Of a DNA stretch of 15,671 nucleotides, positions 1 through 6,850 are shown piece after piece. The position numbers and the translations under genes were made by a program. The notes below the pieces were generated by a model. The model was not told the origin of the DNA. It ran no database searches and worked only from the letters and a program-made list of their open reading frames with translations. Position 1 is the first letter of the stretch. The number at the start of each line of letters is the position of its first letter. Origin of the DNA: Solirubrobacterales bacterium (lineage in GTDB: Bacteria > Actinomycetota > Thermoleophilia > Solirubrobacterales > 70-9); the NCBI GenBank assembly GCA_030835185.1, contig JAUQWL010000092.1:1-15671 (forward strand). Direction: 5' to 3'.

Positions 1-72
1 AGCATCGTGATCACGCAAGACGGTTGCGAGTTGTTGACCCCCGGGAGTGGCCAGCAACTGGTAGTCCGCTGA
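1..72 (+). CDS. C-terminal end of a probable M24-family (Xaa-Pro) peptidase, partial
   Basis: Frame 1 is open from the first base to a TGA at 70-72 and encodes 23 residues that read IVITQDGCELLTP near their start. This resembles the closing beta-strands of M24 metallopeptidases (Xaa-Pro aminopeptidase/dipeptidase), which typically end with a segment like 'VVVTEDGxExLT' shortly before the stop. No catalytic residue lies in this fragment, so the call rests only on that tail and on the codon frame fitting the next gene, whose start lies 28 bases after the stop. It could also be the tail of an unrelated protein. Confidence 0.4.
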   Translation, partial: SIVITQDGCELLTPGSGQQLVVR

Positions 73-87
73 TTCGCACGGAGCGGC

Positions 88-93
88 TAGCCT
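88..93 (+). promoter_or_regulatory. -10 box TAGCCT for a leaderless start at 101
   Basis: TAGCCT fits the actinobacterial TAnnnT -10 consensus and lies 7 bases before the ATG at 101. That would put the transcription start at or within a base or two of the start codon. No Shine-Dalgarno sequence precedes the ATG. No clear -35 is visible. Confidence 0.45.
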
Positions 94-100
94 TTCCGGC

Positions 101-577
101 ATGGAGCGCGAACAGATCACACGTGACGACTTTCCGGAAGCGGGGGACGGCTACGATCGTGCTTCGGTTGACGCTCACCTCGTCGCGGTGGCGGCCTGGG
201 CCGCGGCGCTGGAAGCCCAGGTCGATGCCCTGGAAGTCGAGCGCGACGCCCTCCGCCGTCGCCGGACCGGGGTCGCCCTGCCGGAACCCGGCGACAGCGA
301 AGCCGAGCTGCCTTCGACGGTGGCTGTGCCCGTTTCCGCGGATGTCCCTGCGGATGCCCCTGAGCCCGCAGGCGAATCGCACCCCGGCGCCAGCCCTGAT
401 CACGGGCCTCCGGCGGACTCGGCGACTTCTGGGGACGAGGTCTCGGCCCGTCTTGTTGCGACGAGGCTTGCGCTTGAAGGCTCGGAGCGGGACGACATAG
501 TCAGCCGTCTGGCCGAAGCCTATGAGCTCGAGGATCCGAGGACCCTCGTAGACGACGTCCTCACCCGCCTCGCCTGA
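101..577 (+). CDS. Small DivIVA-like coiled-coil protein
   Basis: 158 residues in three parts. Residues 9-55 contain a DivIVA-type N-terminal signature (F11, GYD at 17-19, VDAHL at 23-27) that runs into a short coiled coil rich in Ala, Glu and Arg (about 29-55). Residues 57-110 are a low-complexity Pro/Glu/Ala/Ser linker. Residues 111-158 form a predicted helical C-terminal domain with the pattern 'LALEGSERDDIVSRLAEAY' and an acidic, leucine-rich end. DivIVA-domain proteins bind curved membranes and recruit partners during growth and division; the role of this one is inferred from the short motif only. It is shorter than true DivIVA/Wag31. It has no signal peptide or membrane segment. Start chosen: ATG 101, preceded at 7 bases by TAGCCT and lacking a ribosome binding site, which suggests leaderless translation. 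Confidence 0.6.
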   Translation: MEREQITRDDFPEAGDGYDRASVDAHLVAVAAWAAALEAQVDALEVERDALRRRRTGVALPEPGDSEAELPSTVAVPVSADVPADAPEPAGESHPGASPDHGPPADSATSGDEVSARLVATRLALEGSERDDIVSRLAEAYELEDPRTLVDDVLTRLA

Positions 578-583
578 CTCCGA

Positions 584-600
584 CCCGGAACAGTGCCGGG
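584..600 (+). terminator. Short GC hairpin after the DivIVA-like gene
   Basis: CCCGG at 584-588 pairs with CCGGG at 596-600 around a 7-base loop, starting 7 bases after the TGA of the DivIVA-like gene. There is no T tract, so it would be a weak, actinobacterial-style terminator at best. The rest of the 578-787 gap holds a candidate -10 at 711-716 and a leader hairpin at 741-757; no gene is visible in it. Confidence 0.25.
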
Positions 601-710
601 ATCCTGTCGCTTCGCTCGGGGACGGATCTGCCGTGGCGGGCGGTGATGCGGATCCGACCCGGGGGAGAGGGAAGGGTAGGGACGAAGTGGCCGGGCCGGA
701 TCTACGGCGA

Positions 711-716
711 TACGCT
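711..716 (+). promoter_or_regulatory. Candidate -10 box TACGCT for the DsrE-like gene
   Basis: TACGCT matches TAnnnT and would start transcription near 722-724, giving a leader of about 65 bases before the ATG at 788. That leader contains the hairpin at 741-757 and the ribosome binding site at 777-782. No good -35 hexamer is seen, so this is tentative. Confidence 0.3.
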
Positions 717-740
717 GACCCCTGACCAGGACGCCGGGTT

Positions 741-757
741 CGGCGGAAGAGCCGCCG
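741..757 (+). promoter_or_regulatory. Leader hairpin upstream of the DsrE-like gene
   Basis: CGGCGG at 741-746 pairs perfectly with CCGCCG at 752-757 around the loop AAGAG; a T-G pair can extend it by one. It lies about 20 bases upstream of the AAGGGA ribosome binding site, inside the predicted 5' leader and with no T tract. It may be an RNA-stability or regulatory structure, or incidental in GC-rich DNA. Confidence 0.3.
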
Positions 758-787
758 GTGTCGGAACATGCTCGCGAAGGGAACTGA

Positions 788-1138
788 ATGAAGGTCCTGG
801 TGCTGCTGAACGATCCGCCTTACGGGACGGAGCGGTCCTACAACGGGCTGCGCCTCGCAGGTTCTCTCGCCAAGCGCGAGGAGGCCGAAGTACGCGTCTT
901 CCTCTTCGGCGACTCGGTGGGCTGCGCGATCGCGAACCAGAAGCTCCCCGACGGTTACTACCACCTGGATCGCATGATGACGCTGCTCATTCGTCACGGT
1001 GGCGAAGTGGGCTGTTGTGGCACCTGCATGGATGCCCGAGGCCTCACCGACGAGATGCTTCTGCCCGGTGCTCGACGCTCGACGCTCGACGAGGTCACGG
1101 ACTGGACGCTCTGGGCCGACAAGGTCGCGAGCTTCTGA
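788..1138 (+). CDS. DsrE/DsrF-family (YchN-like) cysteine-rich protein
   Basis: 116 residues, a normal length for the DsrE/DsrF/TusD fold. The N-terminus is a hydrophobic strand (MKVLVLLNDPPYGTE) followed by a helix with an RLAGSL segment, then a second strand ending FLFGDSVGC (C46). The segment at residues 75-85 carries a dense cysteine cluster, GCCGTCMDARG (C76, C77, C80). Proteins of this fold carry or relay sulfur through a reactive cysteine, or act as small soluble thiol proteins; which cysteine would act here is unknown. It is cytosolic, with no signal peptide. The start is clear: AAGGGA at 777-782 lies 5 bases before ATG 788. It appears monocistronic, ending 57 bases before uvrA. Near its 3' end the coding DNA holds three tandem heptamers (1071-1091). 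Confidence 0.75.
   Translation: MKVLVLLNDPPYGTERSYNGLRLAGSLAKREEAEVRVFLFGDSVGCAIANQKLPDGYYHLDRMMTLLIRHGGEVGCCGTCMDARGLTDEMLLPGARRSTLDEVTDWTLWADKVASF
1071..1091 (+). repeat. Three tandem copies of CTCGACG inside the DsrE-like gene
   Basis: The heptamer CTCGACG occurs three times head to tail at 1071-1077, 1078-1084 and 1085-1091. Because 7 is not a multiple of 3, gain or loss of one copy would shift the reading frame close to the C-terminus. The present copy number keeps a plausible family C-terminus. Confidence 0.8.
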
Positions 1139-1181
1139 TCCGCCGGTCAGAGTGACCGGTTCGAACGTGTGTTCGGATCCC

Positions 1182-1187
1182 TAGAAT
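1182..1187 (+). promoter_or_regulatory. -10 box TAGAAT for uvrA
   Basis: TAGAAT is one mismatch from TATAAT and ends 8 bases before the GTG at 1196, which would make uvrA leaderless or nearly so. A loose -35 candidate, TTCGAA at 1160-1165, lies 16 bases upstream. No SOS box (Actinobacterial LexA type) was recognised here. Confidence 0.5.
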
Positions 1188-1195
1188 GGGTGGAA

Positions 1196-4033
1196 GTGGC
1201 CCGTTCAGAACGCATCGTCATCACCGGAGCTCGTGAGCACAACCTGAAGGGGATCGATCTCGACCTGCCCCGGGACGCGATGATCGTGGTCACCGGGCTG
1301 TCGGGTTCGGGCAAATCCAGCCTGGCTTTCGACACTATCTACGCCGAGGGTCAGCGCCGCTATGTCGAGTCGCTTTCGGCCTATGCACGCCAGTTCCTCG
1401 GCTTGATGGAGAAGCCCGACGTGGATTCGATCGAAGGGCTCTCGCCGGCGATCTCCATCGACCAGAAGACGACCTCCAGGAATCCCCGCTCCACGGTCGG
1501 GACCGTGACCGAGATCTACGACTATCTCCGGCTGCTCTGGTCGCGCATCGGCAAGCCCCACTGCCCTGAATGTGGCGAGGAGATCACCGGCCAGACCCAG
1601 GAGCAGATCACCGACCGCCTGATGACTCTGGACGAGGGGACGCGCTTCATGGTGATGGCACCGGTCGTACGCGGCCGCAAGGGGGAGTACGGCAAACTCC
1701 TGGACCAGTTCCGATCCGATGGCTATACCCGGGTCGAGGTCGACGGCGAGATGCGGATGCTCGACGAGGAGTTCGAGCTCGACAAGAAGTACAAGCACGA
1801 CATTTCGGTGGTCGTCGACCGGCTCGTCATGAAGAAGGATCTGCGCCGGCGTCTGTCGGAGTCGGTTGAGGCAGCCGCCGGGATGGGCGAAGGCCTCGTC
1901 GCCGTCCAGATAGTCGACGGCGAGCGGATGCTTTTTTCCGAGAGCTTCGCCTGTCTCAAGTGCGGCACCTCGATGCCCGAGCTGGAACCGCGGATCTTCT
2001 CGTTCAACGCACCTCACGGCGCCTGCCCGACGTGCACCGGCCTGGGCTTCAAGCGGGTGATCGACCCACAACTCGTGGTACCCGACCCGACCCTCTCGCT
2101 GGCTGAAGGAGCGCTCCAGCCTTGGCGCACCGGTTACTCCGGCTACTGGAGGCGACTGATCAAGTCGGTGGCCGGTACCTACGACATCGATATCGACCTG
2201 CCCTGGCAGGAGTTGACCGGCAAGGAACGGGATGTCTTCCTCTACGGCACCGGTACCGAGCGCCATACGGTCCGGACCAGGAGCCGGGCCGGGCGTCAGC
2301 GCAGCTACGAGGTCAAGTTCGAGGGACTGGTCAACAACCTCGAACGCCGTTATCAGGACTCCGAGTCGGAGAAGGTCCGCGAACGAATCGAGGGGTACAT
2401 GGCCGAGCAGCCCTGCCCGGCCTGTCACGGGGCGAGGCTGAAGCCCTCGAGCCTGGCCGTGACCGTCGGCGGCATCTCGATTCAGGAGTTCACCGAGATG
2501 TCTGCGACCGTGGCCCGCGCGTGGATCGATTCCCTGGAGATGACCGGGACGGAACGGGCGATTGCCCGGTTGATCGTCAAGGAAGTGGCCGAGCGGCTCT
2601 CGTTCCTGGTCAATGTCGGCATCGGCTACCTCTCGCTTTCGCGCTCGGCACGCACGCTCTCCGGCGGTGAGGCGCAACGCATCCGTCTGGCGACCCAGAT
2701 CGGTTCGAGCCTGGTCGGCGTGATGTACGTGCTGGACGAGCCTTCGATCGGCCTTCACCAGCGCGACAACGAGAAGCTGATCGGCACCCTGGAGAGGCTG
2801 CGTGATCTCGGTAACACCGTGATCGTGGTCGAGCACGATGAAGGCACGATGAAGGCCGCCGACCACCTGGTCGATCTCGGCCCCGGTGCCGGCGAGCACG
2901 GGGGCGAGGTGGTCGCCTCCGGCACGCCGCTCGAGGTGGAGGCCAACCCGGACTCGTTGACCGGTCTCTATCTGGCCGGGATCGAGCGGATCGAGATGCC
3001 GGAGCAACGGCGCAGTCCGAACGGATACCTGACCGTGCACGGGGCGAGAGAGCACAACCTGGACGACGTCGACGTCGAATTCCCGCTGGGCGTGCTGACC
3101 TGCGTCACCGGTGTGTCGGGGTCAGGCAAGTCGACTCTGGTCAACAGCACGCTTTATCCGGCGGTCGCCAACCGGCTCAACCGCTCGAAGATGAGACCCG
3201 GGCCGCATGACCGTATCGACGGCATCGACCAGATCGACAAGATCATCAACATCGACCAGTCGCCGATCGGCCGCACGCCACGCTCCAACCCGGCCACCTA
3301 TACCGGTGTCTTCGACCACATCCGCCAGCTCTTCGCCGCCACCCAGGAGTCGCGGGCCCGTGGATACAAGCCGGGCCGTTTCAGCTTCAACGTCAAGGGC
3401 GGACGCTGCGAGGTCTGCCGGGGGGACGGCCAGATCAAGATCGAGATGCACTTCCTGCCCGATGTCTACGTGCCGTGTGAGCAGTGCCACGGCCACCGTT
3501 ACAACCGCGAGACCCTGGAGGTCCGGTTCAAGGGGAAATCGATCGCCGACGTACTCGAGATGTCGATCGAGGAGGCCTACCCCTTCTTTGACAGTATTCC
3601 GAAGATCGCGCGACGGCTGAAGACTCTCAACGACGTCGGACTCGGCTACGTCCGGCTGGGTCAGCCGGCGACCACGCTGTCCGGTGGGGAAGCTCAGCGC
3701 ATCAAGCTGGCCTCGGAACTCTCCAAGGTCGCGACCGGAAGCACCCTCTACATCCTCGACGAGCCGACGACCGGCCTGCACTTCGCCGACGTGCGCCGGC
3801 TGCTCGAGGTCCTCGGCAGGCTGGTCGACGCCGGCAACAGCGTCGTCGTGATCGAACACGATGTCGATGTCATCAAGAGCGCCGACTGGGTGATCGACCT
3901 CGGCCCGGAGGGCGGCGACGGTGGCGGCGAGGTGGTCGCGGTCGGAACCCCCGAACGGATCGCCGGGCAGAGCGAGTCGTACACCGGATACTTCCTCCAG
4001 GAAGCCCTCGGCGTCGTTCCCGTGGCGGCCTGA
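1196..4033 (+). CDS. uvrA: UvrA, excinuclease ABC subunit A
   Basis: UvrA is the damage-sensing ATPase of nucleotide excision repair. It scans DNA as a dimer and loads UvrB. The 945-residue product has the full family layout. Walker A1 is GLSGSGKSS at residues 34-42. A CPEC pair (C123/C126) and the first zinc module follow (C253/C256 with C277/C280). Next come ABC signature LSGGEAQRIR and Walker B YVLDEPSIGL, Walker A2 GVSGSGKST at 639-647, the second zinc module (C738/C741 with C761/C764), a second LSGGEAQRIK, and YILDEPTTGL. All key residues are intact. I chose GTG 1196 because the TAGAAT box sits just before it and the protein then starts close to the conserved ITGAREHNLK; an ATG at 1169 would add nine atypical residues and lie upstream of the -10. 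A quinone-oxidoreductase-like gene follows after 3 bases and is probably cotranscribed. Confidence 0.97.
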   Translation: MARSERIVITGAREHNLKGIDLDLPRDAMIVVTGLSGSGKSSLAFDTIYAEGQRRYVESLSAYARQFLGLMEKPDVDSIEGLSPAISIDQKTTSRNPRSTVGTVTEIYDYLRLLWSRIGKPHCPECGEEITGQTQEQITDRLMTLDEGTRFMVMAPVVRGRKGEYGKLLDQFRSDGYTRVEVDGEMRMLDEEFELDKKYKHDISVVVDRLVMKKDLRRRLSESVEAAAGMGEGLVAVQIVDGERMLFSESFACLKCGTSMPELEPRIFSFNAPHGACPTCTGLGFKRVIDPQLVVPDPTLSLAEGALQPWRTGYSGYWRRLIKSVAGTYDIDIDLPWQELTGKERDVFLYGTGTERHTVRTRSRAGRQRSYEVKFEGLVNNLERRYQDSESEKVRERIEGYMAEQPCPACHGARLKPSSLAVTVGGISIQEFTEMSATVARAWIDSLEMTGTERAIARLIVKEVAERLSFLVNVGIGYLSLSRSARTLSGGEAQRIRLATQIGSSLVGVMYVLDEPSIGLHQRDNEKLIGTLERLRDLGNTVIVVEHDEGTMKAADHLVDLGPGAGEHGGEVVASGTPLEVEANPDSLTGLYLAGIERIEMPEQRRSPNGYLTVHGAREHNLDDVDVEFPLGVLTCVTGVSGSGKSTLVNSTLYPAVANRLNRSKMRPGPHDRIDGIDQIDKIINIDQSPIGRTPRSNPATYTGVFDHIRQLFAATQESRARGYKPGRFSFNVKGGRCEVCRGDGQIKIEMHFLPDVYVPCEQCHGHRYNRETLEVRFKGKSIADVLEMSIEEAYPFFDSIPKIARRLKTLNDVGLGYVRLGQPATTLSGGEAQRIKLASELSKVATGSTLYILDEPTTGLHFADVRRLLEVLGRLVDAGNSVVVIEHDVDVIKSADWVIDLGPEGGDGGGEVVAVGTPERIAGQSESYTGYFLQEALGVVPVAA

Positions 4034-4036
4034 ACG

Positions 4037-4981
4037 ATGCGGGCTGCACTGCTCAACGCCTACGGAGAGCCACCGGAGATCGGTGACGTGGAACTGCCGG
4101 AAGCCGGGTCCGGGCAGGTCCCGGTCACGGTCGAGCTGGCCGGCCTCAATCCGGTGGACATCGCGATCGCCTCAGGCAAGTTCGATGCCGGTGCACCGCA
4201 GCTCCCTTACACGCCCGGTCTCGAAGGCATCGGCCTGACCCCCGGCGGCGAACGGGTCTGGTTCGACGTGCCGGTGCTGCCGGTCGGGTCGTTCTCGGAG
4301 AGGTGCCTGATCGACCCTTCGCGGGCGATCGCCGTGCCCGACGGCACCGCGCCGGCCGAAGCGATTCCTTTCGGTGTCGCCGGCCTGGCAGCCTGGCTGG
4401 GACTTGAGTGGCGCGGACAGCTTCAGCCGGGCGAGAAGGTGCTCGTACTGGGGGCGGGCGGTACGGTGGGCCAGATCGCGGTACAGGCGGCGAGGCTGCT
4501 GGGGGCGGGCACAGTGGTCGCCGCGACCCGAAGCGCCCGCGGCAGGGAAAGAGCCCTCCAACTCGGGGCCGACGCGGCTGTCAGCACCGAGACCGATTCC
4601 GTTTCCGAGCTTGCCGACCGGATCAGGCAGGCAAGCGACGGTGGACCGGACCTCGTGCTCGACGGACTCTGGGGCGCTCCGGCAGAGGCGGCCCTCGCCG
4701 CGATCGCCTTCGGCGGCAGGCTGGTGCAGGTCGGCAACTCGGCCGGCACACAGGCGACGCTCACGGCCGGGCCGTTGCGCGGGGGTACGGTTTCGATCCT
4801 CGGCCACCGGAACTTCTACGCCCCGCTGCAGGTTCAGACCGAGGCTTTCCGGACGATGTGCTCTCACTCCGGCGAGGGCCGTCTCGACGTGGACGTCGAG
4901 GTCTTCCCGCTCGAACAGGTCGCAGACGCCTGGGAGCTTCAGCAGCGCAGCCCGGGACGCAAGCTCGCCCTCGCGCCCTGA
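4037..4981 (+). CDS. MDR-superfamily NADPH:quinone oxidoreductase-like protein
   Basis: 314 residues, the usual size for zinc-independent medium-chain dehydrogenase/reductases of the quinone oxidoreductase type. The N-terminal GroES-like catalytic domain has the family pattern GLNPVDIAIASG and PYTPGLEGIG. The Rossmann domain carries the nucleotide-binding turn GAGGTVG at 139-145. The structural-zinc cysteine cluster of alcohol dehydrogenases is absent, so a zinc-free NAD(P)H-dependent quinone or enone reductase is the best fit; the substrate cannot be told. Its ATG lies 3 bases after the uvrA stop, so it is likely translated from the uvrA message. It converges on the ROK kinase gene, with only 15 bases between the two stop codons and no clear terminator there. 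Confidence 0.85.
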   Translation: MRAALLNAYGEPPEIGDVELPEAGSGQVPVTVELAGLNPVDIAIASGKFDAGAPQLPYTPGLEGIGLTPGGERVWFDVPVLPVGSFSERCLIDPSRAIAVPDGTAPAEAIPFGVAGLAAWLGLEWRGQLQPGEKVLVLGAGGTVGQIAVQAARLLGAGTVVAATRSARGRERALQLGADAAVSTETDSVSELADRIRQASDGGPDLVLDGLWGAPAEAALAAIAFGGRLVQVGNSAGTQATLTAGPLRGGTVSILGHRNFYAPLQVQTEAFRTMCSHSGEGRLDVDVEVFPLEQVADAWELQQRSPGRKLALAP

Positions 4982-4996
4982 ACGGCTCGAAAAAGC

Positions 4997-6127
4997 TCAG
5001 TCGACCAGCAGCGAAGCGCCGATGACGCCACCCTCGTCGCCGAGTGCGGCGACCTTCACGGCCGGCGGGTTTTCGGGGTTGAGCAGGTACCTGCCCATGC
5101 CGTCGATGATCTCGGGGACCAGGTTGTCGGCGAAACGCACGCCGAGTCCGCCGCCGATCACCACGGCTTCCACGTCGAGAAGGTTCACGGCCGAAGCGAT
5201 GCCCGCCGAGAGCGCGACGACCGCGCGGTTGAGGAGGTCGCTCGCAAGCTCGTCGTCTTCCTCCAGCGCTTTGGCCCAAACCGAGCTGGTCAGGCCGGGC
5301 TTGTTGTGTTTCTTCATGATCCGGAACAGCGTGGTCTTGCGACCTTTCTTGACTTCGCGGCGGGCCTTCTCCTCCATCGCCTTGCGCCCGGCATAGGCCT
5401 CGACCGTCCCGTTCAGGCCATTGAGGCCTTTGGCGCCGCTTCGGCGGACCAGGGTGTGGCCGATCTCGCCGGCCCGGCCGCGGCCTTTCCACGGCTTTCC
5501 GTCGAGGATGATCCCGCCGCCGACGCCCGTTCCCCAGAAAACACCGAGCAGGCTGTCGTAGTCGGCTCCGGCTCCGAGCTGGAACTCGGCATTGGTGCCG
5601 ACCTGGACGTCGTTGCCGACGGTCACCGGGGTGCCGATCGCGTCGCGCAGGGCCATCCCGAGCAGGAATCTGCCATCCCATCCGGGCAGGTTGCCGGCGC
5701 CGCTCACTGCGCCGTGTTCGCTGTCGACCGAACCGGGGGAGCCGACTCCGACTGCGCGAAGCTGATGAGCCTCGATGCCGGCGTCGCGAGCGGCTTCCTG
5801 CATGGTCGCCGCCATCGCCCGGGCGACGTCTGCGGGACCGCCTTTGGTCGGCGTGGGCCGGCGGCGGTAGGAAAGTACGTTGTGATCCGGGCCGATCACG
5901 GCGGCGGCGATCTTGGTCCCACCGAGATCGATCCCGCCGGTCAGGGTGCCGGCCCGCTTGCTGGCGAGAGGATGGGTGGTCGGCAGGGTGGAGCGGGTCG
6001 GAGGAGGGGTCGGAGGAGGGGTCGGATCTGCCGTCGTGGTGTTCTCCGCCGGTTCAAAGCCGAGCACCGAATCGTCGTCGCCGGACGCCGCCTGTTTCCT
6101 CGCTGCCGACTTCTTGCGCCTGAGCAT
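4997..6127 (-). CDS. ROK-family sugar kinase (glucokinase-like) lacking the zinc cysteines
   Basis: ROK kinases phosphorylate glucose or related sugars with ATP. The phosphate-binding loop DLGGTK is at residues 67-72, followed by GVGSPGSVD, the catalytic-loop GNDVQVGTN, WGTGVGGGI and GEIGH. The C-terminal VVIGGGLG segment is also present. Two features are unusual. First, the region after GEIGH, where most ROK proteins hold a CxCGxxGCxE zinc site, reads GAKGLNGLNGTVEAYAG: the fold is aligned but every cysteine is gone. Second, a 60-residue extension precedes the kinase: a basic start (MLRRKKSAARK), an acidic stretch, and a Pro/Thr-rich linker encoded partly by a 12-base DNA repeat. Two adjacent ATGs (6130 and 6127) follow GGAGGG; the second has the better spacing. 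The gene is 376 residues long and divergent from the acyltransferase. The substrate could be glucose, but is not proven. Confidence 0.85.
   Translation of the reverse strand: MLRRKKSAARKQAASGDDDSVLGFEPAENTTTADPTPPPTPPPTRSTLPTTHPLASKRAGTLTGGIDLGGTKIAAAVIGPDHNVLSYRRRPTPTKGGPADVARAMAATMQEAARDAGIEAHQLRAVGVGSPGSVDSEHGAVSGAGNLPGWDGRFLLGMALRDAIGTPVTVGNDVQVGTNAEFQLGAGADYDSLLGVFWGTGVGGGIILDGKPWKGRGRAGEIGHTLVRRSGAKGLNGLNGTVEAYAGRKAMEEKARREVKKGRKTTLFRIMKKHNKPGLTSSVWAKALEEDDELASDLLNRAVVALSAGIASAVNLLDVEAVVIGGGLGVRFADNLVPEIIDGMGRYLLNPENPPAVKVAALGDEGGVIGASLLVD
6001..6024. repeat. Two tandem 12-base repeats in the ROK kinase linker
   Basis: GAGGAGGGGTCG occurs at 6001-6012 and again at 6013-6024, in frame with the minus-strand kinase gene. 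It encodes the PTPP-type repeat of the flexible linker. Length changes here would keep the reading frame. Confidence 0.8.
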
Positions 6128-6187
6128 CATTTCCCTCCAGTCTTGACCGATACGCGCAAGGTTATCCGCCTCTGGCAGGGTACGGCT

Positions 6188-6850
6188 GTGGACGATCAGA
6201 CCGGATGGCGGATGTGGTGGTACAAGCGGCGCTGGTACGAGCGCAACCATCGCCTGTTCCGCCGCCTCCGACTCGACCGGGAAATGGCCCGGCGCGGTGC
6301 CTATATCCGCCATCCGATCGAGGGCGACGTACTCGACTGTCTGCTCTCCGGCCGGCTCACGGTCGGGCAGGGCAGCCACTTCGAGCCCGGCTGCTGGATC
6401 ACGATGTCGGAGCAGGCGAAGGTGGAGATCGGCGGGGGCTGCTTCCTCAACCGCGAGACGATGATCGCTGCTGAACGCGAGGTGACGATCGGCGATCACG
6501 TCATGTTCGCCAACGGCTGCTTCATCGGTGACGCCAGCCACCGGTTCGACGACCCCGACATCCCGATCACCTGGCAGGGCTTCACAACCAAAGGCCCGGT
6601 CAGGGTCGGATCGAACTGCTGGTTCGGGGTCCATTGCGTGGTCACCGGCGGAGTGACGATCGGCGACCGCTGTGTGATCGGCGCGAACTCGGTCGTCACC
6701 TCCGACCTTCCGCCCGGCACGATCGCCGCCGGCGCGCCGGCGAAAGTGATCCGTGAGATCGAGTTCAAGCGGTCAGGCGCCGCGGCGGACGGTGCCCTGC
6801 CCGGGAGCGCTCCGGACGCTCAGGGCAGCGGTTCCCAGTCCCAGGAGTAG
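6188..6850 (+). CDS. Left-handed beta-helix (hexapeptide repeat) acyltransferase
   Basis: 220 residues from GTG 6188. A basic, aromatic N-terminal helix region (residues 7-35, many Trp/Arg/Tyr) precedes a chain of hexapeptide turns (LTVGQGSHF, KVEIGGGCF, VTIGDHVMF, VRVGSNCWF, VTIGDRCVIGANSVV). It closes with the typical AGAPAKVIREI cap. This is the acetyltransferase branch of the LacA/NodL/WbbJ type, which moves an acetyl group from acetyl-CoA to a sugar or similar hydroxyl; VHCVV carries the likely catalytic His. The acceptor is unknown; a surface polysaccharide is plausible. The GTG has a weak GGCAGGG element 7 bases upstream; an in-frame ATG at 6212 is the alternative. The last 25 or so residues are low-complexity Gly/Ala/Ser/Gln, and the gene's final 31 bases overlap the end of panB. 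Confidence 0.8.
   Translation: MDDQTGWRMWWYKRRWYERNHRLFRRLRLDREMARRGAYIRHPIEGDVLDCLLSGRLTVGQGSHFEPGCWITMSEQAKVEIGGGCFLNRETMIAAEREVTIGDHVMFANGCFIGDASHRFDDPDIPITWQGFTTKGPVRVGSNCWFGVHCVVTGGVTIGDRCVIGANSVVTSDLPPGTIAAGAPAKVIREIEFKRSGAAADGALPGSAPDAQGSGSQSQE

Noticed and set aside
30..58. GTTGTTG...CAGCAAC inverted repeat that could be part of a tRNA or a terminator
   Set aside because: There is no T-arm GTTCGANTC or anticodon arm in register, and it lies within the coding tail of the upstream peptidase.
579..662. Direct repeat TCCGACCCGG at 579-588 and 653-662
   Set aside because: Ten bases of GC-rich sequence recur easily by chance and no further similarity flanks them.
11..997. A 328-codon minus-strand open frame across the DivIVA-like and DsrE-like genes
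   Set aside because: Arg/Pro/Gly-rich composition, no motif, and it spans two plus-strand genes with better start signals.
1930..1936. Run of T bases that could be a slippage site or terminator tail in uvrA
   Set aside because: It is within an intact reading frame, with no hairpin upstream.
1205..3055. A 616-codon open frame on the minus strand inside uvrA, and a 245-codon one at 3122-3859
   Set aside because: They lie wholly antisense to intact uvrA motifs, have no recognisable domains, and arise from the high GC content at third codon positions.
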